Positions 24,496 through 35,500 of a stretch of DNA of 64,000 nt are shown here, piece by piece; the stretch's first letter is position 1, and each line of letters begins with the position of its first letter. A program made the translations under genes and the position numbers. Source of the stretch: Siphonodentalium dalli (Eukaryota > Mollusca > Scaphopoda > Gadilida > Siphonodentaliidae); assembly GCA_032622095.1 (NCBI GenBank), contig CP136065.1:155069577-155133576 (forward strand), in the 5' to 3' direction. The notes under the pieces are model-generated. The model searched no databases. It was not told where the DNA came from and saw only the letters and a program-made list of their open reading frames with translations.

Positions 24496-24910
24496 CTTGA
24501 TGTTTTCCTTGTTTAAACGAACTCCCTGCTTCACACGTCTGTGCTAATAAGCACGCCAACAGACGGAAAGTAAACCTCAAAGGAAACTCCAAACTTCTAT
24601 GATTTACTCCAGAACCATAATCAGTCGAAAATCCGAACACTTCCGAACACCCCCGCTACACTGGCGCCCACAGAACAGCGCCCAATGTTCACCCACGCAG
24701 AATTCCAACGCGTTAATCCGAGTTCCCAGTTAAATGGTGTACTCGACTGAACAGCGATACTTTCCTAGGGCGTGCCGGTAAACACTGCGACCACGCCGGA
24801 GTGAATCGCTGGTTTGTCGTTGCGGTGTAGTCATGTAAGAAACACAGCTAACTCAAACTAAGAGTAGAGAGCTGCGCGACGAAACACTCGCGCGTAGGTG
24901 AAATAGCTGA
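24496..24910 (-). promoter_or_regulatory. CpG-rich patch with downstream splice-donor-like site
   Basis: From about 24655 to 24900 CG dinucleotides are dense (roughly 25 in 250 bp) in otherwise CpG-poor DNA. On the minus strand an open frame runs from this patch into a good donor, CATCAAG/GTAAGATA, with the exon ending at 24496. The frame encodes a hydrophobic, signal-peptide-like stretch (FPLRFTFRLLACLLAQ). It has no ATG: it opens after a stop with GTG. This may be a non-coding first exon and promoter, or chance. Confidence 0.3.
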
Positions 24911-25517
24911 CCTGGTTTCTACCTAAATAATAATTAGTCCCTTTGTAAAAGTTGTATTTATTTTCCAGCCTTTCCCGCCGACGGCGAGGTATGAATACCG
25001 GTTTGAACGTATTCGATCCGCGGTCAGAATGATCTAGCGAGTATAATTTATTGAAATATTTAATGGGACTTTCCGTTGTAAGCTTAGTTGATTTGTTATT
25101 TGATTTGTTATCTGGCCTAATGGCTGGCTGGCCAGCTACTCAGCTACTCTGTGTATTCGAGCTTCATTATTAGTTTGGGCAGCCTCTCGTGTGTATCAAA
25201 GCGGATTACTTCCAATCGTTATAAGCGTGATGTATTCATCCAACATTCCGACTACCACTGAATGAGAATATTGCATTCGATACTCCACACAGCCTGCAGG
25301 TCAAACAGAAACAGCGAATATTAACAGAATCCGAGTAAATCAAATAGTGGTAGTGGATTAACCCATGGCCTTAAAAGCGCACATAGCGTTTGGAATTTCA
25401 AAATATATTATTAAAATACTATTATTATTACCAACACTGATGGTCCTTTATTAAACTTTGAAGTATGTTGTGAATGACTACACATTCCAAATCTGGAAAT
25501 TGTGTGTATGACATTTT

Positions 25518-25606
25518 GCAGAATGAGCCCCCCTCCCCACCCGGAGGGTGAATTTAGTGGTGCGGGCTAATATCACAAAATTCACCCTCTGAGAACCTCA
25601 TTCTGC
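25518..25606. repeat. Imperfect 89-bp inverted repeat
   Basis: GCAGAATGAG at the left pairs with CTCATTCTGC at the right. The inner GAGGGTGAATTT pairs with AAATTCACCCTC, around a loop of about 22 nt. Probably a small foldback element. Confidence 0.6.
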
Positions 25607-25921
25607 TTAGGCATCATCTTCTGTGAAATTAGCATTGTTTTAGTTGAATTTTCCTTTTTGTTCTATATCCCCTAGTTTGCAGAAGATAAAATGCACAATG
25701 GAGGTGACTAATGGACGAAGATCACCAACTTCAACTGGAGAACTTCAACCCCCATAGCAGTTGATACCTAAGCAGGGATAGCGTCACTAAATTATCCCTC
25801 CCTTTGACCTATTCTGCAAATATCAGACACGCTATTTCCAGGGTTGACACATTCGCTTCCAATTTGAAAGATGGTGATTCTCTTCCCTGACATTAATTAT
25901 ATGTATAGATTCGGAAGTGAA

Positions 25922-25949
25922 AAGAGAGAGAGAGAGAGAGAGAGAGAGA
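25922..25949. repeat. (GA)n microsatellite
   Basis: Uninterrupted GA dinucleotides of about 28 bp. Confidence 0.95.
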
Positions 25950-26639
25950 TATGGAAAATTATTCTCTAGAAATCTAGAACCTGGGAGAGTTAACGTGGCT
26001 ATATTTGTCGACCGTTGCAACAAATTTGATTGATATATATTTTTAAAAACATTTTAAGTGAAATATGTGCAACAACATGACACTGGTGTTGCTCTTGTGT
26101 TTGTTGTAAATATTAATTGAAACGTATCTTGTGAAGGAATTTCGTATGAATGGTGTTGGTATTGTTGGTAGTGCTTCTGGGAAGAGATTGAGCATATTTA
26201 AGAAATAAACAATAAAACAACCCAATTTATTGTTTGTGCACCCGAGTGCTCTTTTTACTGATATACATGTATACACGCATTATATATACTAATATAACTC
26301 AAGTGTTTGTTTTCCCGGGCCATGCAGGCGACCAAACGGCCGAACCACTGGAGCTGAAATGTGTACATAGGGGTCTTATTAGATATAGGTCACGATGACA
26401 TCAGATGTCTTAATTATGGTCGCACGTGACACGTAGTGGAACAACCAATCATGCTGCCATTCGATATTACAGTAATTGCATGGTTATTATTAGGTGTATA
26501 GTGCCACAATTAATAACGTACAGTCCACTATTAGTATACCACTCGAGGATACATAGGCCTGCGTTTTTGTATTATCATCAAAATAAAATACCAATACATG
26601 TTGGAAAATCAAACTATCACAACAATTTCACCTACATGT

Positions 26640-26775
26640 GGTTTGCAAATTCCAACTGTTGCTGTGTCAGGCATGGCGTTTCCAAATGTTGAATATTTTC
26701 ACAAAATTTTGAGGGGCGGATTTCACGGGACACTACAGGGCAACCACCCTGCCGCCATGTCTTTCGATCGTTAAA
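26640..26775. repeat. Dispersed repeat R, short copy
   Basis: Contains 'attccaactgttg', 'gtttccaaatgttgaa' and 'ttttgaggggcgg', resembling the R repeats elsewhere. Weakly supported. Confidence 0.3.
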
Positions 26776-26905
26776 GCAACTCACACACTTCAGTGTTCAA
26801 ACTAAACCTAGCAATTTCCCACGTTTGTCACTGATGACCTGGTGACTAAAATAGATCGGTGAACGCAGGACATCTACTATATATTTTTAGAACTACGTAT
26901 ATTAA

Positions 26906-27467
26906 TCTCATATATATTTTGAAGACCTCTGTCTGTATGTCTGTCTGTATGTCTGTATGTCATTTATACAAATCTACGATTCTCGACCGATCGGGACGAA
27001 ACTTGGTACGTGTGTGTAATTTGACCAGGCGGTCGTCGTTGTCGTATTGGCGAGCCCGTGCGGCGCCCACTTCGCGCATGCGCAGACGAGATCTCGGAAA
27101 CGGGTGGAGCTATCGACTTGAAATTTGCTATGTGAATGTATCTTGCCCCGGATACGAATTTTATCGGGTCGCCGAGCCCGTGCGACGCCAGCTTCGCGCA
27201 TGCGCAGACGAGATCTCGGAAACGGGTGGAGCTATCGACTTGAAATTTGGTATGTGAATGTATCTTGCCCCGGATACGAATTTTATCGGGTCGCCGAGCA
27301 CGTGCGACGCCAGCTTCGCACATGCGCAGACCAGATCTATGAAACGGGTATAGCAATCGAATTGAAAATTGTTTTTTGAATAGCCCGGACAACGTCGGGC
27401 TGGGTAGAGCTATCGACTTGAAATTTGGTTTTTGAATAGCCCGGACAACGTCGGGCTCATCGGCTAG
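26906..27467 (+). mobile_element. Non-autonomous Helitron HelA, nested, first
   Basis: 5' TCTCATATATATTTTGAAGA after host A. 3' hairpin AGCCCGGACAACGTCGGGCT, then CATCGG and CTAG, ending 27467. It has about three 122-bp units, with the NRF-1-like palindrome intact at 27073-27084 and 27195-27206 and mutated in the third. A partial duplicated 3' hairpin lies just inside the end. Confidence 0.88.
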
Positions 27468-28259
27468 TCTCATATATATTTTGAAGACCTCTGTCTGTCT
27501 GTATGTCCTTTATAGAATCGAAAACGACTGCACCCATCGAGCTCAAATTTCGTATATAAGTGTAAAAACCCACGGGGATCGTCGACGTCGCGTTTTGGAC
27601 AAGCTCTGAGCACCGATTCTCCACTCCCAATCATCAAAATCACCGCAAACGCCACTTGGGGGGGGGGGGTTAAGGCATCAACGATCTTTATATTGACCAT
27701 ATTCGTAGGTGTTAATGATCAACGCTCTTTATTACAATCGAAGCTGCTCAGCGGATCAGTCTTTGAGGGACGGGTACCATGAATTAATTCATGAAAAACC
27801 AAAAATGGGTGTTGTGCTGTCTTTCATAGGAAGGGAAGGGGGGATTTCATCGGGTCATTTTTCCGCCGATAACAATCGAAGCTGCTAAACGGCTACCCAT
27901 GCGTAAAATACGGATGCAAAACGAAACGCGGAATGCAATTATCTCGATTAAAAAGGCAGAATGGGTTGTTGTGTTATATATGTCATAGGAACAGGGGAAT
28001 TTTTCAGACGAGATCTCGGAAACGGGTGGAGCTATCGACTTGAAATTTGCTATGTGATGTATCTTGCCCCGGATACGAATTTTATCGGGTCGCCGAGCCC
28101 GTGCGACGCAAGCTTCGCGCATGCGCAGACCAGATCTTGGAAACGGGTGGAGCTATCGACTTGAAATTTGCTATGTGACCAGATCTCGGAAACGGGTGGA
28201 GTTATCGACTTGAAATTTGGTTTTTGAATAGCCCGGACAACGTCGGGCTCATCGGCTAG
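27468..28259 (+). mobile_element. Non-autonomous Helitron HelA variant, nested, second
   Basis: Begins TCTCATATATATTTTGAAGA immediately after the CTAG of its neighbour and ends with the same 3' hairpin and CTAG at 28259. The central part is not HelA-like. It resembles HelB and the 57568 element ('agaatcgaaaacg', 'cgtcgcgttttggac'). It includes a G-run at 27658-27670 and AACGCTCTTT at 27721-27730. It is therefore a chimera of a HelB-like middle and HelA ends. One intact NRF-1-like site lies at 28116-28127. Confidence 0.82.
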
Positions 28260-28747
28260 TATATATAAATATATATATAAATATATATATAAACTTTATA
28301 GAATCGAAAACGGCTGCACCGATCGAGACCAAACTTCCCATCTAAGGGTAAAATCCCACAGGAATGGTCGTCGCGACGTTTTGGAGAAGCTCCGAGCACC
28401 CGTTCTCCACTCTCAGTCACAAAAACGGCACTGTGGGGTTAATCGCGTTGATAGTTAAAGAGCGTTCGTATCCGCAGTGGTAGATTTTCATCGGGTCAGT
28501 TTTTCCGCCCGAGGTGATCTTCACCTTGAAACGGGTACCCACAAATCGATCTGACCTTGACCTTGAAAATTATCAATTCAAGGTCAAATTGAAAAACAAA
28601 AAATTTAATTAAAAAATTAATTAAAAAAGCCAGTAAATTAAAAAGGCACAATTAACTTATTGAAAAACAAAAAATTAAATTAAAAAATTAATTAAAAAAA
28701 TTGTCATGTTTCTGACGTTTGCCGCCAGTGGCGGGCTAACCTGCTAG

Positions 28748-29924
28748 TCTACTATATATATTTGAGAACTACGTAAATATATGTGTATATAAATATATTT
28801 GTCCTCTATAGACTCGAAAACGGCTGGACCGATTGGGCTCAAACTTCCCATCTAAGGGTAAAATCCCACTGGAATGGTCGTCGCGGCATTTTGGAGAAGC
28901 TCAGAGCACCCGTTTTCCACTCTCAGTCACAAAAACGGCACTTCGGGATTAATAGCGTAGTTAAAGCGCGTTCGTATCCGCAGTGTCGTTGACAAAGATC
29001 TTCCATATTTGGGTTCGTTAACCGGTTAACGCTCTTTATTCCCTTCGGCTTTCGCATACGGCGTTTGTTTACGTTATCTGGAACTCGCTTCCTAGGAACG
29101 GGGACATTTTCATCGGATTAGACCCCCACGGCATCCCCACGGCAATTTTAATTCACATTCCCAACACCTAGCAGGGACAAATATCTATTAGCCAGCATCA
29201 AGGCGAGTCTTGTGACGTATAATACGGTATTAATTCAAATGCTTTCGATCAAACAATATTCTCTGTCGCACTCATATTTAGCCATCTCGACCAAAATTAC
29301 GTCGCGTTGGTGTCGGGGGTGAACGGCGGGATTAATTTAAATATGTCATGTTGGTAACAATATCTAGCCGAGAATTCCTCAGACCTACAGACGAATGCGA
29401 CCAGCAAACAAAATTGGTCACTTGACCTCCCCATGAATATCTTCTGGGAAATTCCTGGGAATGCCGATTGAGCTCAAACTTGCTACCTACGGGAAGTGTC
29501 ATTTATATGTGTGTGTCCTTTATAGACTCGAACCAATTGAGCTCAAACTTGCTACCCACGGGAAGTATCATGGACGGGTTAAATTGTGACCGCGACCTGA
29601 CCTTGACCTTGAAAATGATCAATTCAAGGTCAAATCTGGTCAAATTGAAAAACAAAAAATTAAATTAAAAAATTAAAAAGGCACAATTAACTCATTGAAA
29701 AACATAAAATTAAATAAAAAAATTATTAACAAAAATTATTAAAAAAGCCAGTAAATTCAAAAGGCACAATTAACTCATTGAAAAACAAAAAAAACAAAAA
29801 ATTCAATTAAAAAATTCAAAAGGCACAATTAACTCATTGAAAAAAAAAAATAAAAATAAAAATTAATTAAAAAATAATTGTCATGTTTCTGACGATTGCC
29901 GCCAGTGGCGGGCTAACCTGCTAG
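28748..29924 (+). mobile_element. Non-autonomous Helitron HelB, last of array
   Basis: 5' TCTACTATATATATTTGAGA directly after CTAG of the previous HelB. 3' hairpin CCGCC-AGT-GGCGG plus GCTAACCTGCTAG ends at 29924, followed by host T29925. The interior holds the 16-bp palindrome CGTTAACCGGTTAACG at 29016-29031 overlapping AACGCTCTTT. Repeated 'aaaaggcacaattaactca' blocks and A/T-rich repeats come before the 3' hairpin. Confidence 0.88.
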
Positions 29925-30884
29925 TACTATATATATAGACTTCGTATTCTGAAAAGACTGATCAAAGTCAAGTATACATTAATAAACTGTTTCCGAATTT
30001 CTAACAAAAGCGATTATACGCGGTGGTGATAGAGCCTCTATGGGTGTCCCTCGCTAATACGGTAATTAAAACGTGTCTGTGTATATATAATTATGTCTAG
30101 TCTAGCGATGTGAAATCAGTATTCCCGGCCAGAGGCGCGTGGTTGGTAAAATTGCACAACTGGGCATTAATAAACAAGTCGCTATAGATGCTCCATATAA
30201 GTGAACAGAACGCTCTTTATCCATACCATGTTAGGAATAGAAACGACCAGAACGCCCTTTATCCAATTAATCTATATTGGTACTAAGTTGCCGCACACGG
30301 GCGAGGAGAACGCTCTTTAATGCACACAATACCGATTAACATTAAACTTTCTGTATAATAAACAGAACACTGTTTTGTATTAGAATACCATGCCTCCACT
30401 TCTAGCTTTCACACGTGATTGAAACAACATGTATGACGTCAGGAAATTCCCAGCTCAAAGTTTTTTGCTGGCAAAGCATTTGTTTTGTAAATGGCGACTT
30501 CTACTCTTCTAGTTGGTTTACAAATCTACATTTTTTCAAGAAAACGCTCAACGGTGTCGGTGCACTGGACTCATATCATATTATATTCAAGTTATCGTGA
30601 CTTCATGCGGGAGCTGTACCTTTGGACGCTGTTAATAGTAGGTTTGGCGAGCGACTGATGCAGACCGACATTTCGTGAACTTGTGAAGGGGTGGCTGCGG
30701 GGGCGGGCAGGTCGGGATTTGGGTTCGTGTTTTGGAGGAGTCTTCGTATACAGGTCGTTGACGTTATTTATTTGTAGTCTCCACGGAACGAAGATGTGCA
30801 GTTTATTCACAAAATGTTTCGGAGGGCAGGAGTGGGGGGAAAAAAAGAAGAAGATTGAAACAACATTTATGAATGTGTTTATCA
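29925..30884. other. No gene recognised; AACGCTCTTT cluster
   Basis: AACGCTCTTT occurs at 30209-30218 and 30309-30318, with a one-base variant at 30251-30260, about 50 bp apart. This lies outside any element I can delimit. No coding is supported. Confidence 0.45.
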
Positions 30885-31173
30885 AAGGAGAGGATATTTT
30901 CACCCGGGAATACCAATCCTCACAACAGACCTATGCCCTTCCAGTTCAAGCGCCTTCAATTTTCAGTTCGCTCCAGTTAGACAAGCTTTGCAATGAATAT
31001 CAATAAGGTTCAGGGGCAATCCATCGAGATCGGTGGACTCAAGTTATAGCATCGCCATGTTCTCAGATGACCAGTTCTACGTTGGGTGCTCAAGTGTTGG
31101 ATCATCGCAAAACGTCTTCATCGACACAGCAGATGGGAAGACAACCAATGATGTGTACAAAGAAGTTCTTTAA
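30885..31173 (+). pseudogene. Broken Pif1-family helicase C-terminus (Helitron-type)
   Basis: Three frames must be combined by eye, so this is a relic. At about 30925-30975 one frame reads PFQFKRLQFSVR. At 30987-31050 it continues FAMNINKVQGQS (motif V region of Pif1/RecD-like helicases) and hits a stop. After a frameshift, about 31060-31173 reads QFYVGCSSVGSS...KEVL and a stop codon, the motif VI region (usually YVACSRVGS). Pif1-like helicase domains form the C-terminal half of Helitron Rep/Hel proteins and exist as cellular genes too. The position about 1 kb from a Helitron cluster favours the former. No Rep domain or helicase motif I is visible. Confidence 0.75.
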
Positions 31174-31301
31174 ATTGACTAAATAATTTTCAAAAGACTT
31201 CAAGTTGCCTGAAAGACCTGACGTATGGATATGCAGCATGTCCTAGCACAAATAGGTTCACAATCGACATATAATATCAGAATAGGTTCATATTGAATTA
31301 T
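31174..31301. other. Spacer, nothing seen
   Basis: Short AT-rich sequence between the helicase relic and MITE G. Confidence 0.4.
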
Positions 31302-31736
31302 TTAAAGGCCCACTTAATGTTCGAACGACCAGATTACATTATACACAACATATCCCATATTATATACCATTTGGAAGAGGAACCAAAAAATATATATATT
31401 CCACCAGAATACGGAACAGCTGTGGCCTAGGAGTGTCCATCAAGTGATAGAGATTCTCAGATTCATTCCAAGACTCCCCCATTCTCAACCCAGAATTCAA
31501 ACTAAGAGATAGAGTTATTCCCCTTCCATTGAGAATAATAGACTTTATAGTTCAGTCTGGACCAAATTAATGACAGAACCTCGACAAAAACAATATATAT
31601 GTTCCCAGTTTATTCGACCGGATCAGTTGATAATACAGTGTTTTGGAGCTTCCTCTTTCAAATGGTATATACTATGTAATATGTTGTACATGTGTATAAT
31701 GTGATCTGGTGGTTCAAAAATTAAGTGGGCTTTTAA
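31302..31736. mobile_element. TTAA-flanked long-TIR MITE G, uninterrupted copy
   Basis: 435 bp between TTAA 31302-31305 and 31733-31736. The ends are AAAGGCCCACTTAATGTT and the complement of AAAAGCCCACTTAATTTT. Inverted similarity extends about 100 bp inward, including 'tatataccatttg-aagagga'. It serves as the empty site for the Helitron pair at 6518-7846. Its right TTAA is also the left TTAA of the neighbouring MITE-1b. Confidence 0.87.
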
Positions 31737-32539
31737 AGGCACGGGCCGCATTCGTTGCAGAAATATTCATATTTGTTCAAATCGCCATCAACAGAAGGAA
31801 AATTAGAATATATATAGTTTTATTCATATGCCAAACATAATCAGCGCGTAAATAGTATATTGTCGCCAAGACGTATGCTGTTAAAATATTCAGCTCCGTC
31901 AAAAATCGCCATAAACACAAAGAATAGTAAAATATAGACAGACTTATGAAGAAATATGGCATAAACAGTATGTTATTGTCAGAAGTTTTTCCTTTGTTAT
32001 GTAAACAAAAGCAAAAAACGTTACAGAACCTGGCTTTTGTTTAGATCCGGATATGGTCAACATAAAGAGCGTTATTAGTTACTGTTTTCCTGATATGGAA
32101 TACTTTATATCACTTGTGTGTGATTAACCAAAATAATTGCGCTGTGTTATGTAAACAGAAGCAAAGCTTCTGTGACACGATCAGGTTCTTATTTACGTAC
32201 ACCATCGTACGTCTTGACGACAATATACTATTTACGCGCTGATTATGTTCGGCATAGAATAGAATATTTATTGCAATACACCAGATATATAGGCAGTTGC
32301 AAGTTACAAAATGAATTAAAACTTAAAACATGTAAATACGAACGAAAATAAATTGTGTTCAATAATTGTTTGATGCACTGCATCGCCATTCAACTACCAC
32401 CAATAACTTCTCGTGTTTATCATTATAATATACTAAACTTTCAAAGACCCCCTTCTGAGAAAGAATAACCGGATCATGTTGCATACGGTATTTATAATTT
32501 TTGCTTCATCATTTCTCATAATCGTTTGAAATTTTTCAC

Positions 32540-35500
32540 TATCGCTCATTTAAAAAAAATTCACCCTTATTTTCTTGAATATTTCGAAATAGTCTTGCCC
32601 TGAGATCAGAGTATGCACTACACTCGATGACAAAATGATATTCAGTTTCAACACGCGCCTGATCGCACATTGTACACAATCTGTTTTTAACTGGAGTTTT
32701 CGGTTGTTTATGTCTACCTTTTTCTATTTCCAAATTGTGATTATTAACACGAAGTCTTGTAAACATTTCTCGCACTTCGTGGCATCGTGTATGTTCGAGG
32801 AAAGGCTCCATTATATACGTATCCTTAATAGATCTATACGTACGAAGCTTATTTGCTCAAGACGATTTTTCATCATCGTATATATCGCGTATAAAGTTCT
32901 CGATATGTCTTGATTTCAAATCATTCGCTATATATTTGTCATTTGCAATTAGTTTTCCGATGTCATTAACTTTATGTTATATGTTGCTAAAATTTGCATC
33001 CAAGTGTTGGGTAATGTACACTTTAATGATTCAGAGAATGAATCAGAAAGTATACCTGTATCTTTTATTTGCGAGATTCTATTCATATATATGAAAAGCT
33101 GAACAATCGCGTCATTGGTTATTGGAAACCGTCATAGCTCGGCTCTAGAAGCATGGTTAGATGCTTTCTGGTTTATACCTAATATTCGTTTACAGAATTT
33201 CAGGTGTGCTTGTTCACATGGGTTATTATCAGTGCAACGAAAATTTAGATCAGTTGACCAAACTTCACAACCATATAACAGAATGGGTTTAATAAGTTTA
33301 TCGAATAGCTTACATTTTGTACTTAGAGTTAAGTTTATCCGTGACTTTATTGACTTTATTAAGAAATACATAGCTTTGATTGCTTTTGAACTTATGTTTT
33401 CCTGCGTTTTTTTTCATCCTCCCAGTAGAACTTAATGTAACACCTAAGTATTTATACTCGTCTGCCATTTCCAATTGTATATCGCCAATATGGTATAAAG
33501 TATCTGTTTTAACTTTACGTTGTCGAAAGACCATGCATTTTGTTTTTTTCAGAATTTATTTGAAAATTATTATTTATTGCATATTCTTCTAATTTTTTAA
33601 TACATGTTTGTAAACCACTGTGTGATTCCGAGAACATTACCAAATCATCTGCAAAAAGGAGATGATTGAGTGAGCGTCCATTCACATGGACTGGGTCACA
33701 GGATCTGTCAAAAATTGAACTTATATTTTTCTATGAACACTTTGAATCATGTCGGTGACAAGGAAAACCCTTGTCTAACGCTTGTAGTCGATAGCATTGA
33801 GGGACCAATACCGGCAGACGTTTTGACTCAATAATAACTTGAGGCATATAACGAAGATAAAATCCTCAAAAGTTGCTCGTGTATTCCAATCCTTTTAAGT
33901 TTTTCAAATAGTATCGACCTATCTACTGAGTCAAAAGCTTTCCGAAAGTCCACAAACACAGCATACATAGGTTTTTTAATTCGTTTTGTATTTGTTAATT
34001 ATCGTTCGTAAAATAAACACACTGTCAATCGTGCTTCGTTGCTTTCTGAATCCAAATTGATTATCACTTATTAGACCATTGTCTTCCAAATGTGAATTTA
34101 TTCTCGTGTTTATTGCCCAAATTGCTACCCTTAGGGTGCATTTACATTGCTATAGAAATGTACACAGATCTACACGCAGACTAGTGTAAACGGGTTGATA
34201 TAGAAATGCACACAGAAAGAAAACGGTATTAGTTCGTGTGAGCAAAAATCGTGTCCGCTATACGTCACGATCAACACCGAAGCATTGCGACAGGCAAATC
34301 AGTTTTGATTAATTGTTACTCGGGCTTGGCGAATGTTTTCGTTGTCATTTCAACCTGTGTATTTCGAATATTGAACACGGACAGGGACGTGGCAACTTGT
34401 TCAACGGTTGGAAATTTCATACCTGACACAACATTAGTTGTAATTTCCAAACCAACAATAGATTGAAAATGATCTTGTAGTTTGATTTTCAAACATTTTA
34501 TTTCGGGGGGGGGGGGGGGTATATGGGGGGGGGGGGTATTGTTTTCGGACCAATATTTGCATAATTTCCTACTTTTTATAAAAATTTTGGGCTGGAATGG
34601 TCATCAGCTGGAAATTTTCCAACCTTATCATATAGGGGCGGGTGTCATGTTGGAAATGTCCAACACTTGGAAAGATTGTGTCCTGGTCCCTCCCCGTGGC
34701 CAGTCATCATCATCATATTTATTGTCTAACAGCTGTATATAAAAACTGCATGTAATTTAAGAAAACAATATTGTCCTACATTGGTCAACATTGTCATTGG
34801 AATTGTCATCAGTTGGAATTTTACTACATTTGGTCAAATAAACGGTGTTGTAGGGTAACTGCATGATTTTCATTCTTTCTTCGAACCATCATCAAGTGGT
34901 ATAAGGATACACTTTAAATACATGCGGCACATACCAAATCGCTGTTATCTGCTGATAGTTGATACATTTTTATGTCTGACCTAAACTGACACGACTCGCA
35001 GTGAATTGCCAATTACCAGAGTACTGATCAGCGAGCGTTCAATATTAGTAATCATGTTGTGATCACAGTAATGCGCGACACGTGACTTCATACAGATCTG
35101 TATACATTTCTACAGCAGTGTAAACCAAACCTAAGAGCAATTGGCTTATACTTATTTGGATCATGCCTGTCACTTTTTTTGTGCAATGTTTTTATTTGTG
35201 ATTCACTCCAAGATCTGGGATAGTGCCCTGATTCTAAATTATGATTGAAAAGCTTTGTAACGTCATCAATAATAAGTGGGACAATTGTCTTCAATAATTC
35301 ATTTGAAATGTTGTCTGATTCTGAAGATTTCTTATTTTTTTAGCTGTTTTAAAGCATTTAATATTTCTGAGGACGCCATGGGTTTGTAGCTGAGGGGCAA
35401 TTTTACGTTATACGGTGGTAACAATTCATTTGATGGACTATTTACTCATGGACATAGTAACTGTTTGAAAAATTCAACAGTTTCATCTGGATTTAAATTA

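Larger units (their letters stand above)
24911..26639. other. No gene recognised; small hairpin and (GA)n
   Basis: Besides the hairpin at 25518-25606 and the GA tract at 25922-25949, I see no supported gene or repeat ends. Confidence 0.4.
26873..28747 (+). mobile_element. Helitron HelB interrupted by two HelA copies
   Basis: The outer element is 26873-26905 plus 28260-28747. It starts TCTACTATATATTTTTAGAA after host A26872. It ends with hairpin CCGCC-AGT-GGCGG, then GCTAACCTGCTAG, directly followed by the TC start of the next HelB. The HelA pair sits between A26905 and T28260 near the 5' end; removing it restores the HelB 5' region seen at 28748. It contains AAAGAGCGTT at 28457-28466 and A/T-rich repeats near the 3' end. 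Confidence 0.85.

Noticed and set aside
24410-24640. Secreted-protein ORF on the minus strand
   Set aside because: It opens with GTG just after a stop, has no ATG, and runs through a good splice donor. Only the CpG patch and donor are reported, at low confidence.
7459-28259. Overlapping frames of 60-170 codons in the HelA repeats
   Set aside because: They recur on both strands of a 122-bp tandem DNA repeat, with Helitron ends outside. The DNA motif is conserved, not a protein.
34131-35134. 8-bp target duplication for the element inside the LINE RT
   Set aside because: The flanks ('ttgctaccc' and 'gagcaattg') are not direct repeats. Only a TTA/TAA terminal symmetry is seen, so no superfamily is assigned.
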